Assembly (NCBI GenBank): GCA_002197995.1 | Contig: NGZR01000001.1 | Coordinates: forward strand, 6,882,001 to 6,946,000 | Direction of reading: 5' to 3' | Length of the DNA: 64,000 nt | Source of the DNA: Gaeumannomyces sp. JS-464 | Taxonomy: Eukaryota; Ascomycota; Sordariomycetes; Magnaporthales; Magnaporthaceae | Shown here: positions 39,231 through 51,383 of the stretch, one piece after another | Layout of the letters: each line of letters begins with the position of its first letter | Position numbering within the stretch: the stretch's first letter is position 1 | Program-made: the position numbers and the translations under genes | The notes under the pieces: generated by a model | What the model saw: the letters and a program-made list of their open reading frames with translations, nothing else | Databases searched by the model: none | What the model was told of the DNA's origin: nothing

Positions 39231-42200
39231 ATGAGCTCGACACGGGAGCCGCCGCGGCGTAGAGCCGCTGGCGCCTCCACCTCTGGACTTCCCGCCCCCT
39301 CAACCACGAGATCGGGTGCGATCGGCCGCGCAGGCTCTCGACTCGGCGTGCGCTCATCAACGGCGTCTGTGAGGAACGTCCGCCATGCCTCGGTTGTCAC
39401 GTCTCGTATAGACCGTGCCGGCGCCGTCTCGCCCACCGGCTCAGTCTCCTCGATTGCCACCACCGGCACGAAGCGTAAGGAGCGCGACTTCGACTCGGAG
39501 GCTGGCGTCGGCGACGAGGTCGTCGGCACCAACATCAATGTCGTCGTCCGATGCAGAGGTCGTAATGACCGCGAGGTGCGCGAGAACAGCGCTGTCGTTG
39601 TCTCGACCGAGGGCGTCAAGGGGACTGTCGTCGATCTCTCTATGGGCCCCAATGCTCTAAGTAACAAGACATACAACTTCGACCGCGTCTATTCCTCAGC
39701 TGCCGACCAGAGCATGATCTTTGACGACACGGTCAAGCCGATTCTCGACGAGGTGAGTGGGAATAGGAGTGCTTTGCGGTGCTGCTGCCCATCCGGTGAA
39801 TGTGTTGCAGTACTGACGCGTCTTGTTTGCCAGATGCTCTCGGGATACAACTGCACGATTTTCGCATACGGCCAAACAGGAACTGGCAAGACCTACACCA
39901 TGACTGGTGACATGCACGAGTCAATGGGAATACTGTCTGATGCCGCCGGCATCATCCCTCGAGTACTTCAGGCTCTGTTCAACAAGTTGGAGATCGAAGA
40001 CAGCGACAACTGCGTGCGGTGCTCTTTTATCGAACTTTACAACGAGGAGTTGCGAGACCTACTCTCGGCCGACGACAGCGCGAAGCTGAGGATATACGAC
40101 GATAACTCGAGGAAAGGCCATTCGACAACCGTGGTGCAGGGTATGGAAGAGCGTCACATAACATCTGCTGCTGAAGGCATAAAACGCCTGCAGGGAGGCA
40201 GTGTCCGCAGGCAGGTGGCCGCCACCAAGTGCAACGACCTCAGCAGTCGAAGCCACACCGTCTTCACCATCACGGTCTACGTCAAGAGGCCCAGCGAGAA
40301 CGGCGAGGATTATGTCAGCGCGGGGAAGCTCAACCTCGTCGACCTGGCTGGCAGCGAGAACATCCAGCGGTCGGGAGCCGAAAATAAAAGGGCGGCTGAG
40401 GCTGGCCTCATCAACAAGAGCTTGCTGACCCTAGGGCGCGTCATCAACGCGCTGGTCGACCGCGGCGCCCAGGGTGACAAGAGTCACCACATCCCCTACA
40501 GGGAATCGAAGCTCACTAGGCTTCTACAAGACTCCCTAGGAGGCCAGACCAAGACATGCATCATTGCCACCATATCGCCAGCGAAAAGCAACCTGGAGGA
40601 GACAATATCGACACTGGACTATGCCTTCCGGGCGAAGAACATCCGGAACAAGCCCCAGATAAAAACGATAATGAGCAAAAACACTCTGCTCCGCGAGTTC
40701 ACGGCCGAGATCGAGAAGCTGAGGGGCGAACTGGTCACCACGAGGCAGCGCAACGGCGTCTATCTCTCGAACGAATCATACGAGGAACTCACAGTGCAGA
40801 ACGAGTCGCGGAGGATTCTCACGGAGGAACAGTCTGCCAAGATCGAGACCATGGAGACGAACCTGCGGAACAAGGTCCAGGAGCTCTTCGACCTCACTTC
40901 GAGCTTTATGGGACTCAAAAAGGAAAATGAGGGCACGAAGGCCCAGCTAGACGACACGAAGGAGGTGCTCGACCAGACAGAGCTAGTCCTGGCGGCGACA
41001 CGCAAGGCGCTCGGCGATGAGACACAGCTGCGCAAGGCCCACCAAGAAACCGAGGAGAAGCTTGCTGCTTTGGGTAGCGAGCTCATTGGGACTCTGGACA
41101 AAACAGTCAGGGACGTTAGCGGGCTTCGCGCCAAAAACAAGCGCAAGTCTGACCTTCAGAGCCTCAACCGCAGCACATGGGCGACGTCTCAGGATCAGGT
41201 TGCGGACGTGACTGAAATGGTCGAGGGCCGAATCCAAGAGTTCAAGCAGGACCAAGAGGAGCACATATCAAGCGTCTCAGGACGAGTCGAGTCTTTTGTC
41301 CAGGCCGAGCTGCAGAAGCTCTCAGAGACGCAGGCCTTCCTGGACGAGCACCTTGGGCAGTTCGCGGCATCCAAGAAGGAGCTCCTGGAGCATAAAGAGC
41401 ACTCGAAGCAGGAGATGGATGCTGTGTTGGACGAGATCAAGGTGCTACGGGACAACATCAAGGAACGCGTTGGGGAGAGCCTCCAGGTCATTGCAGGCGC
41501 CGCAGAGAGGATAGCAGCAGACGTTCTCAGCGAGCTGAGCCAGTTCCACAGCCAGCTGCAGTCGTCATACAGCAGCCTCGGCAAAGACTTCAAGTCCATG
41601 TTTGAGGACCTATCGGAGACACTCATAACTCAAAGAACAGAGTCTGACAATCTCAGACGGCAGCTGGAAGGGGCGAGCGAGTCCTTGATCCAGTCCAATG
41701 CCCTTGCATCGTCACGGATCCAGGAGATTGTGGCCGAGGAGCGGAGACAGGCGGCCGAGGAGAGAAAGCTTCTTCTGGCCCAGATCACGCTCCTCATCAA
41801 CAACCAGGGAGAGGAGCAGGAGACGCGCCTTGCAGCCAAGGCCTCTCAGATCAGCCAGGACATGCTCAGTTCTACCGCCGCTTTCGAGGGCGGCGTTGTC
41901 CAGTACTCGGAGGGCATGGGAACTTGGGCCGACAAGGACAGCGAGATGCAGAGTGAGGTTGGCAAATCCAAGGAGACCTTGAAGACAAGGGTCAAGGACG
42001 ACTGGAACGTAAGTTGCGACCACTTGGCTATCATGTGAACCCTTGAGAAATCGTACTGACCACAGAATTTCTCAGACCGCCAACAAACACAGCACCTCAA
42101 TCCAGGCCACTACCAAGTCTATCCACGCCGAGACAGTCCGCGTCGTCGACGAGCAGATGCGAGACCTCGACGTACAGATGCAAGACCTCGACAGCTTTGT

Positions 42201-43023
42201 CACCCGGGCCCGATCTCAGAACGCCACACACCTCAGCCAGGATATAGGCGCGGTGCAGCAGCTGTCTCAAGCCGTCGAGGGCTCATACAGTAACATTTCA
42301 GCCCGTTGCAAAGATGGTTTTGAGCGTATCAAGATCGTCGGCGAGGAACTCGAGGCCGATCATGCCGAGCTCCAGGAGGCGCTCGAGCCACTGGACGATA
42401 ATGTTTGCCAGCCTCTCTCGAACCTGCGAGACACCATATCGAACACTATCCTGCAGGAGTACCAGCCTACGGGTGATACGCCCGAGAAGACTCAGTACCT
42501 TTACCCGAAGGAGCTGCCGCGGACTGCCATCCCTGGATCTCAGCTGGCGCGTCTCAATGAAGACGATGGACCTGCCGCTACACCCTCAAAGACGGCGCCC
42601 TCCATCTTCAATGACTTTGATAGCGATGCTTCGGGTATACTCCGGCCGAGGTCCCCGTCCGCGTCGTCAACCATCTCGGGCTCGATCAACACCAACAACC
42701 AGCCGCGGCACCCTCTCGGCATGAGCCTGCGGGAAGTGAACCCGAACCTCACTGCGGGAGGCATCCACTTCAACGCAGCCGCTAGCACATTGTCGCTGGG
42801 CTCGGGCCTGGGGGCGGTGGCGGCGAACGGCAAAGAGGGGGACGGCCAGATGCAGCCCCTTTTTCGTCGCAGTACAAGATCAGCATCGGGCAACCACTCA
42901 AAAGGTGGCGCCAACGGCAAGATTCCGGGGAGCAAGACTGCATCCCTCGGAGTTGAGAACATGCCGCCCTCTTCGGCATTGTCGCAGAGCATGTCAAGGA
43001 GGAAGAGTCCCCGTCTGCACTGA
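39231..43023 (+). CDS. bimC: Kinesin-5 (BimC/Cut7/Eg5) mitotic motor
   Basis: A plus-end-directed homotetrameric kinesin that separates spindle poles. Exons: 39231-39752, 39834-42008 and 42076-43023, giving 1,214 residues; the introns are 81 nt (in frame, with no stop) and 67 nt. After a basic Ser-rich head the motor domain starts at TNINVVVRCRGRNDREV. The P-loop is FAYGQTGTGKTYTM, switch I contains NDLSSRSHTVF and switch II is LVDLAGSE. A neck and long coiled-coil stalk follow. The tail holds the BimC box (TPEKTQYLYPKELPRTAIP), whose Thr-Pro-Glu-Lys is a CDK1 consensus site, and ends with a basic RRKSPRL. The in-frame first intron is easy to miss, which would insert 27 residues before the P-loop. 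No frame breaks. Confidence 0.96.
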
Positions 43024-43437
43024 GAGCGCAGCTGGATTTATGGACCTTTTTCTTTTCTCTCCCTTAGATCACAGGCAGACCGATTCAGTCTGGGCTGCCC
43101 TTGTTTATCGGGGTTTAGGTCATGGATTGTTACATGGATATTCAGGGCGTCAAAAGGCGCTTCCGGTTTTGGTTGGGACGGCCATATTGTTTCTTTTGGG
43201 CGGTGGTTGCCATACGGCTTCGTTTTACTGCTGTACTTGCTACTCGAGTATATTGATACCCTTCGGATCGATCCGGACGAGTTCGCCTTAGTTTAACAGA
43301 CATGATATGAATTTTCTTGACACACCCGTTTCCCTGTGCCCATTAATTAACCTGGCTTTTATAGCTCACGCAAAGTATCATCGCTGCCTGTGTATAACCC
43401 CACCATGGACTCCTTAACCGCCAAAGATTGCTGAGGC
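43024..43437. other. Convergent intergenic region between kinesin-5 and the Rrn9-like gene
   Basis: About 410 bp of 3' flanking sequence for both genes. T-rich stretches lie near 43048-43060. I see nothing coding. Confidence 0.5.
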
Positions 43438-43636
43438 TTATTCGATTTTGTTCCCGGTCACTCTCCCTCTCGCGACCCCCTGGCCCGAGACCGGGACATG
43501 CTCCTGGTGCTGCGCACCCGCTGCTGCGTATCCTGTGAGCGCCCAGCCCGGCGGATCTTTGATGGGTTGCAGGAAGCCGTCGACGTGGACAGCGCCGTCC
43601 ATCTCGTCTGCGCTGTCGTCGTAGCTGTCTCTTCCG

Positions 43637-43672
<36 letters not shown>

Positions 43673-46081
43673 TCATCATCCCCGTCGGTGGCCTCACCAG
43701 CACTATTGACCCGACGGCCACGCGCCGGCTACGGCTGGCGCTTCTGCCGCGAGACGCGCTCCGCCTGGCCTGCTCGCCGTGGATGAGGCCCAGGTGCCGC
43801 ACAGGTGGGCGGGGCGCGAGAAGCCCTTGACGGAGCGGGGGCAGGTTGGGTGCGGGCACGCGTTGGCGGCCGCGGCGCGTAGGGCGGCGGATGGCGGCAG
43901 GCTGCTGCGCTGCGGGGTGGGCGTTGCCGATGTTGCTGTTCTTGTTGTTGTTGCCGTCGCCAGGGTACCGCCAGCAGGCCCGGGCGACGCATCGTCCTCG
44001 TCCGAGGACTGGGGCGCGGCGCTCGACGCTCGGCTCAGGTTGTGCAGGCGCTTCATCCTGGCGCGGCTGCTCGCCCGGCCCCTGCCTCGCTCGCCGTCGG
44101 TGTCGGACCCGGACGAGAAGGACGTGTCGGACAGCGCGACGCCGGGCCGGTAGACCGTGGTGCGGACGCCGCCGTCGCCGCCCTTGCTCATGCGCCGTCG
44201 CTTCCCCCCGGCGGCCGCGGGCACCTCGACGATGGTGTGCATCTCCATGGACTGGCCAAACAGGTTGGCGCACCGCTGCGTGGCGCGCGCCACGGCCGAG
44301 GCCGGGAACCCGGCCAGGGCCGCCGCGCCGACGACATCGCCCCAATTGTGCAGCGGCCAGCGCGCCATGATGCTCTGCCTGATCCGGATCTTCCTCTGCG
44401 CGGCCTCCTCAGCGGACTCCCTTGGCTCTGCCGCTTCTTTTCCTTCTGTTCCTTTGGCTCCTTGTCGCTTGGCCACCTCGCCCGGGCCTATGAGGGCTTC
44501 GTCGACGTCCATGGCGTCATGGAGAAGCTCTTCCCCGATAGGAATGGGGCCAGGACGCTTGAGATGCCTTTCTCGGGCGACGCGGATCCGATACTCTTGG
44601 TCCGTCTCCCCTTCCCGCCGTATGATTGGCTTTTTCGACTTCCTAGCCGGCTTGTACTTCTCATATTCGTTTAGTTTTGCGCCATCCTCACCCTCGTCGT
44701 CACCATCATCTCCCTCTCCTTCATTATCAGACGAGGAGACAGGGATTCGCTGGTGATTCTGCCTGGCGATTCTTATCTTCATCTCACGCTCGCTCTCCCC
44801 TAGTAGCGGCAGCGCTGGCGGCTTGCGCGGACGCCCAACGCGCCGCTTTCCCCCCGGACCAAACTCGGGCTTGGGTTCGACCGGTAGGATGGGGACCCCG
44901 CTCCTCGGCCGGCCTCTATCTCGGCGCTTCTTCCTTTTACCACCCTGGCCGCCCGTCGCGCTCGACAGAGACCTGCGGCCGCTGCTCCCCTCGCCGGAGG
45001 ACGCAGACGAGGACTCGTCCGAAGACATGCCGTGCGTCATGCGTAGGCGGGTATCGTGCAGGCGCAGCAGCGCGCCATCCAGCATGTCGACAAGGCGCCC
45101 GGCGGCGGGCCGCAGGAGCGCATAAGAGGCCTCGTCGTCGGCGGAGACGGCGGGCGTGTAGGCGCACCGCGCCTCGGCCCGCTGGCGGCTCATGGGGCGC
45201 GGGCTGGGCGCCTGGTCCGGGTCGCTCGACGGCGGCCGGGGCGGCGACGAGGGCGGCTGGGCAGAGGGCGGCTCGCGGCCTGGGGGCCATTCGCTTTCCT
45301 CCGAGGACCCGGGCCCATCGCCCGCTCGTCCGTCTCGAGCCTCCTGGTGGGCCTCTGCGTCGCCGGCCTGGTGGCTGTCGGACACGACATGCCCGCCGTC
45401 GATCTCGCCGCGCTCCTGCCGCCGACGGACGCGATCCTTCGCCAGCCGCAGCATGGCCGCGCAAAGCAAATCCTCCAGGATCCCCTGCGGACTATCTGCG
45501 GCATCGCCATCGGCGGGTCGCACGGTGTAGGCCTCGAGGGCATCGTTGACTGGCGCTTGCGGACCGAGGGTCAGCCCCTCACGCGGCACCAGATGGGCGC
45601 GCATGGGCCAGGCGGTCCACGACTTGGGAGGCGCCCAGGCCGTGGCCCGGACGCGCTCGCCCGTGACGGCGTTGACGTCGACGTCGTCGTCGTCCTCCTC
45701 GTCCGCCCCCTGGTCATCGGCAGCTGCATCTTGGCCCCTTGCGAGACGGCGGCGCTGCTTGAGCACGAAGGCGTTGTACAGGTGCACAGTCAGGTCCTGG
45801 TTCCGCAGGGAGACCAGGGCGTCGTGGTCGAGGCGGTCGGGCTCCGTCAGCTCTCGCCAGGTGGAGCGTGGGCCGCGCCAGCGGTTGGGCCGGGCCTCGT
45901 ACAGGTCTGACGAAGAGATGGAGCGGATGTCGTCCGTGTCCAGGTCCCAGTCCGATGCCTCGGCGGGCGCCTGGCCGGCCTCGTCGTACTCGTCATCGTC
46001 TTCCGGCCGGTAGGTGCCGTCCGGAGGGGACGAGGACCGCCGATCGGAGGGGCCTGCATTTACCATGTTTGTGGATGCCAT
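43438..46081 (-). CDS. Rrn9-like RNA polymerase I initiation factor with C2H2 finger (two frame breaks)
   Basis: From ATG 46081 the N-terminal part matches the Rrn9 domain as I know it: DLTVHLYNAFVLKQRRR, an acidic insertion, then AWAPPKSWTAWPMRAHLVPREG. Rrn9 is part of the yeast upstream activation factor for rDNA transcription. The middle is Ser/Pro-rich, with AT-hook-like GRPRS and GRPRKPP and repeated acidic tracts. Near the C-terminus is a C2H2 finger (CPHPTCPRSVKGFSRPAHL, then RHLGLIHGE), followed by an Asp-rich tract and DEMDGAVHVDGFLQPI. The frame breaks inside the finger near 43800 and again near 43710. Two added bases give 882 codons exactly. Without repair the literal frame stops at 43703. 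The Rrn9 call rests on N-terminal motifs recognised from memory. Confidence 0.72.
43636..43680. repeat. GTC/GAC trinucleotide repeat in a coding region
   Basis: About 15 near-perfect GTC/ATC triplets. On the minus strand they encode an Asp tract in the C-terminal part of the Rrn9-like protein. Length variation between strains is expected at such a tract. Confidence 0.8.
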
Positions 46082-47300
46082 GTAGGTTCCGAGTGTTGGT
46101 CCTCAAAGTCCGACCCGGTGCCTCTTTTTCTCATTTCGGCTTTATGGACGAGACATGTTTCTATGTCAAGTGCGTAAGATGGGACGTAGCATGTCAAACG
46201 GCTGGGCATTGAGTTGTGGAGAGCCCTGGTGATACACTTGTTCTTGGGCGAGAGGCGGGTAGCATAAAATCTGCACCTGAGATCAACTTGCGATTTAGAT
46301 CCCAGAGGAAAGCCAGCAGAAGTGTTTTTGTATTCATCACAGTACCAGCGGCTGCTTGCTCAAACTCGGCTGCTTTCAGCCTTTCTGGTGAAGTAGGAGC
46401 TCAAAAGATAGAAGAAGAAGGGGAAAAAAAAAAAAAAACAGTTTAGATTGGAGTTCTATTACCCCACATTATAAACCACCAAAGGTCCCACACCGCTTGC
46501 ATCCCGCAAAACCGAGAGTTATAATCCATGGACGGATAGATGCAAGTCTTATAATGTCGGGCAGACCAGCTTCTTGCCTTCGCTCAGCCAGAGCCCAAAG
46601 GACCCCCGGGACACATCTTCGAGGTTTTGACGGTGCCAAAGCCGAGCTGCAGCGCTCGCTCGGATCCGAGCTCGAAGCAGGCAATGCAACCTCGCCCACC
46701 TGCCCCCCCAAATCCCCGCCTGTGCAGCCGATAGCGGAGAAGGATAGGGCACGAGGGCAAGTGTGGTCTGCCATTCATTTCGCTGCACCAAGGATTCCAA
46801 CCGAGAGCAACTCTGCAGGCCCAAGGTTGTCTTTCATTCTGGGTTTGCAGCTACCGCCGTTGCTGCTGCTGCTGCTTGCCGTACTAAATAGATACAGCGT
46901 ACTGGGAGGGGAGACCGATGAACATCATGATACATTTGTGCCTCATCCAAACCGCGCTAGCGCACACCGTCCTGCTGTTTTTGGTGTCAGACTTGACTCG
47001 CCGCCGTTCCCTCATTGCCGATTACGGCAACCTGGGCGCGAAACTCAGCAACCCCTACCCCAACCTTGTTCCTAACAAGCTCGCCCGGCTTCCCAGGGAA
47101 TGCGAATAGGGATATCTTGAAAGAGCACTTGCCACTGAATGTCGTGTGCTTCCTCCGTAGTCTCCCCGGGGGGTATTTAGTTTTGTTCCCAAGTGGCATG
47201 GTATCGGTGATTTTTGATTTTATTTTTGTCATTTTTTTGTGTTTTGTTTTGTTTGTCGCGTATATATTCCGCCCGCCGCATGATTCTGATGCGGCCGGCC
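46082..47300. other. Intergenic region upstream of the Rrn9-like gene and downstream of ISU1
   Basis: 1.2 kb between two minus-strand genes, so it carries the Rrn9-like promoter and the ISU1 3' end. It has A runs (46425-46437). The 192-codon plus-strand frame at 46497-47075 shows no family features and is probably chance. Confidence 0.45.
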
Positions 47301-48158
47301 CTATTTGTCCAGCGTCTTGGCCTCGGACGCCGCCAGGTTCGTGGGCGGGTTCTTGGTGTGGTAGTCGGCGATGGCGGCGCGGATAGCATCTTCAGCGAGC
47401 ATCGAGCAGTGCACTGCATCCAAAAAAAAAAAAAAAAATAGCGTCAGCGCCAATAGTTCCGTGGTATATCAAAACCTCTCGAGACTTACGCTTGACGGGG
47501 GGCAGGTGAAGGTTGTTGGCAATGTCCGTATTCCGGATCTTGGCGGCATCCTCTCTGTGTGTGGCCTTAACTGTCAGCTTCTGACCCTGAAAGATAATAC
47601 TGCGGGTCTGGCACAGGCCCGAAAACGAGTGCGACGGCTCTTAGGCTCTTCCTACATGCTCATGCCCTTGACCAGCTCTGTCAGGTAGCTCGAGCTCGCG
47701 ATGGCGGACCCGCAGCCAAACGTCTTGAACTTGGCATCGGTGATGGTGCCGTTGTCCACCTTGATCTGGAGCTTCATCACGTCGCCGCACGCGGGGGCGC
47801 CGACCAGACCGGTGCCGACCATGGGGTCTTTGCGGTCCAGCGACCCAGGGTTCCGGGGTCTTGTGTAGTGGTCGATCAGTAAAACTGGCGGCGGTCCATG
47901 TTAGCTTGACCTGTGCCCTTTTCGCCTGTCTGTTTCCAGCGTTTCCGCTTCCTCTGGACATTGTCCATCCCGCCGCCGCCTTATCTCGTCGCTCCTGGGG
48001 TGAGGGATTTCGCGAGCTCGGCTAGGTCAGGTGCACTTATCTTTCTCGTGGTAGGATCGGGTCTGGAGCTGCAGAGCAGCAATAGGAGCCCGGCGCATGG
48101 GCGTCGGCCTCAGCGCTGTCCTGCCGGCGGCGCGGAGGGCGGTTCTTAGGGGCTGCAT
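47301..48158 (-). CDS. ISU1: Mitochondrial iron-sulfur cluster scaffold ISU1/IscU
   Basis: The scaffold on which mitochondrial Fe-S clusters are assembled. Exons on the minus strand: 48158-48041, 47884-47656, 47554-47490 and 47413-47301. The sum is exactly 175 codons (174 residues). Exon 1 is an Arg-rich, acid-free presequence (MQPLRTALRAAGRTALRPTP) ending TRSYHEK. Family blocks are IDHYTRPRNPGSLD, VGTGLVGAPACGDVMKLQI, FKTFGCGSAIASSSYLTELV, KIRNTDIANNLHLPPVK and HCSMLAEDAIRAAIADY. The three cluster-ligand cysteines (PACGD, FGCGS, LHCSM) and the LPPVK motif bound by mitochondrial Hsp70 are present. Introns 2 and 3 are canonical. Intron 1 is unusual: the only junction that keeps frame starts with ATAAGT instead of GTAAGT (see findings). 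Confidence 0.93.
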
Positions 48159-48735
48159 TTCGATTTCTGAGGTTGAGAGGGAGTATGGGGTATCTCGGGT
48201 TGATATGGGAGTCGCGGTCACTAAGCGATGTTGGCCTTTTTTTTTCTTTCTTTTTCTGATGGAAATGTCGCCGGAATAGGGTTGTAGGAATCGGTTTGTA
48301 GGGAAATGGGGAATGACGATGGAGGGGATAGATATGCTTTTGAGATGCAATCACAATGAGCAAATAAGGATTGGGAGCTGGGATGGACGGGATTTGCTGG
48401 AACTCCGCGGCGGGTGTGAATCGAGAAAAAAAGAGAAGGCCCGCACTGCGACTGCGTCAATGCACTATGTCATTCACTCGAGTCGGTGCCGATTGGTCGG
48501 ATTCGCTAACCCCGCAAAGCTAGCGCGGCCATGAGATGCAGTACGAGGCTTGGCTGACTAACAGCCAACCACACGTTTGTCGCCCCAATATGTTAGTGGC
48601 GATGGTTTAGATAAGGCCTGGGCTGCGAAGCCCGATCCACCAGCTCAATCAGATCCCAGTCATTAAGTTTGTTAACTCCGAGCACCGACATCGCCGGTGT
48701 ACCTATCAGCATTCCGTGGCCATTCAAACACGGCC
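48159..48735. promoter_or_regulatory. ISU1 upstream region and beta-mannosidase 3' flank
   Basis: 577 bp between the ISU1 start and the beta-mannosidase stop, both on the minus strand. It includes the A-rich leader of ISU1 and an inverted CCAAT box (ATTGG near 48491). No gene is visible. Confidence 0.45.
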
Positions 48736-51383
48736 CTAATCCAACATGCCGAGGTACCGCGTCCTCACAACCGTCTCCTCGCCGGCCCCCTTCACTCTGA
48801 CCTTGACAACTTCGCCCGGCACGATGTCGATCAGGTTGTCCTCGAACCTGACTCCGTCGTCTTCACACTCGAGCGCCACGCCCTTGACTGGCACCTCGGC
48901 GCTGACCTCTACTACGGTTCCGCCACCCACCAGCCGCGCCGCCAGCTTCATGGGCTTCTGCAGGTGAAGGTACTTGAGCGGCTCAGGCCAGTTGACGTAC
49001 CGCGCCAGCTGCTCGCCTGTCGCCGCATCTACCAGGTAAACGGCCACAACTGTTCGACCGGCCTCCTCCTTATTGCTGTTGCTGGCGTTGGCGCCCTCCC
49101 TGTTCTTGAACGGCACCTCGCGTGAGAGGAGCTCGGTCGACCTGTTGCCCTGCAGCACCAGACCTGCCGCAACCTTCTCTTCATAGATCTGCTTCCCCGT
49201 CTCCACGTTCCACGCCCGAAGCACCACGTCGACCGTGACGTCCCCCAGCTTTAGGCTGCAGGCCCACGCCTCGACCTTGATGGTTTTTTCCACGTACACG
49301 CGCGTGTACTTGTCTCGCGCTGTCCGGTGCTCGCGCCTCGTGATGCCGACCGTCAGCGGGGCCATCTCGCGCTTGACGGCAAAGTAGGCCATCTTGGGCC
49401 GCAGGTAGTAGTCGGCGATGGCCCACGACGTAACAGGCCAGCAGTCGTTGATCTGCCACACCAGCGCCCGCTGCAATACTCCCGCCCGGGGCCCTTCCAC
49501 TGCCTCTTCCACAGCCGATATGCTGAGCTGAGGCACTCGGCCTGCATCAGCTGCGTCGAGTACACGAACTGCTCGAGCGGGTCCGGCCCGTACCGCATGT
49601 TCTCGACCAGGTACAGTGCGATCCGCCGCTCATGGCCCTCGGCCTTGTTGTGGAAGTCTACCGTGCTCGACTGTGGGTACCGATCCGGGTCGAGCTTGCC
49701 TAAGCGGCAGGTATGGTCGATGGTGCGCACCCGACGGAAACGCCTGCATGCCAAACTCGGACACGAACCGGCCCACGAGCTTGTCGAAGTTCTGGTACTT
49801 CTCCTGCGTGCCGTGCCACACGTTCCATTGGTGTATATCGCCTACTGTCGGGTCGCTCGTTTTGACGCCGCCGCCCCACGGCGAGCCTGGATGGTAGTAC
49901 GTCATTGGAACCAGGTCCGCGCACACGTCGGGCAGCAGCTTCTCGTAGATGTATCGGGCTGGGAAGTCGGTCTTCAGCCACTCTCTGGGTCCTTGTCTGC
50001 GTAGTCGTACGTAAGGCCCACCGACTCGGCGTACGCGTAGTCCTCGTTGTTGCCACCCAGATGACAATGCTGGGGTGGTGCCGCAGCAGCTTAACGTTCT
50101 CGCGGGCCTCACGCTGATATAAGTCCAGCAGCTCCGGCCACGTCGGGTAGTTGCGCAGCCGAACAGGAAGTCCTGCCAGACCAACACGCCGAGCTCGTCG
50201 CAGGCATCGTACAAGGCCTGTTCTTCGTAGATACCCCCGCCCCAGACTCGGATCATGAACTGGTTGCCGTCAGCCACCAACTTCACCCAGTCACGGTAGC
50301 GGTCGGCCGAGATTCGCGGGACGAAATTGTCGGCAGGGATCCGTTGGAGCCACCACAGAGAAGACTGGCACGTTGTTTGATACGGAAGAAAAAAGACGTG
50401 CCCGGCTGATCCTTGAGCGGTTGCTGCACTAACTCGGCCCGGCGAAGCCCGATACGTTTCGAGGCCGTGTCGATTTCGGCCGCTGCTGAAGCTTCGTCAT
50501 CACCCGCCAGCAAGGTTGCCTTGACTGTGTATAGCGGTTGCTCGCCGTAGCGTATGGGGTACCAGAGCGCGGGCTTCTGGATGTGGAATGTGGCCGAGGC
50601 CGTGCCGAACTCAGACTCGGAACCCCCAGGCACGACTTGGACAGTCTCGGACGCGACGACAGACCCGCGCAGCGATATGTCGAACTTGACCTTGTCGGCG
50701 GTGCCCTCAACAACAGCGTGCGCGACGGCCTTGGCCGAGTCGAGGCTCACGGGCACGTCGACGTCGACGTGCAGGTCCGCCACGCGGCCGGCGTATATCT
50801 CGAGCGCGATGGGCCGCCAGGGGCCGCAGGTGAGCAGGGTTGGGCCCAGTCCCAGCCCCAGTGGTACTGGGCCTTCCTCACGGCCAGGCGCGAGTTGTCG
50901 CCGTTCCAGCAGCCCCACTTGTGGTCAGGGTACTTCTCGACCAGCTTCCAGCCCCTGAGGTAGGCGCTGTCGAAATGGATGACCAGCTCGTTGTCGCCGC
51001 CGCCTCGCGGAGCGCGCCGGTCACGTCGACCCGCTCGGGCACGAACATGTTGTCCGTCTCGAGGATCTTGGCGCCGTTGAGCAGCACTGTGGCGAAGGTG
51101 TCGAGGCCGTCAAACGCCAGCACAGCGCGGACACCGCCATCGTTGCCGGACGGCATGGCTGGAGTAGAGAATGTGGTCCGGTAGGTCCATTGGGCCTCGC
51201 CGATCCACTGCGCATCCGTCTCATTCTTGCCACGAACGGATCAGGGATCAGGCCATGGGCGAGCAGGTCGAGGTGGACGTTAGTCGGAAACTGAGCGACG
51301 GGGAGGAATTTGGCGTCCTTCTTGTCCGCCTGCCTAAACTCCCAGCCCTTGTCGAGCGGAATGACATTGCGAGACGGAGCCAT
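48736..51383 (-). CDS. mndB: Beta-mannosidase B, GH2, intracellular type (many frame breaks)
   Basis: Hydrolyses terminal beta-1,4-mannose from manno-oligosaccharides (EC 3.2.1.25). From ATG 51383 the order is MAPSRNVIPLDKGWEFRQAD, FPTNVHLDLLAHGLIPDPFV, FDGLDTFATVLLNGAKILET, the sugar-binding domain, YHWGWDWG, a beta-sandwich region, FMIRVWGGGIYEEQALYDAC, the GH2 acid/base region IVIWVGNNEDYAY, the nucleophile block VSEFGMQAFPS, QINDCWPVTSWAIADYYLRP and a C-terminal domain ending RTRYLGMLD. There is no signal peptide, as in the B type. At least ten frame changes occur (near 51230, 51000, 50848, 50370-50335 several, 50165, 50055, 49990, 49735, 49470), nearly all a missing G or C in a run; no other inactivating change is obvious. 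It is either a badly sequenced functional gene (about 880 residues) or a pseudogene; I favour the first. Confidence 0.85.

Noticed and set aside
44677..45910. Long plus-strand frames opposite the Rrn9-like gene
   Set aside because: They are antisense shadows of GC-rich repetitive coding sequence.
47641..47961. A 106-codon minus-strand frame as a separate gene
   Set aside because: It is a shadow frame of ISU1 exon 2, which carries the IscU motifs in another frame.
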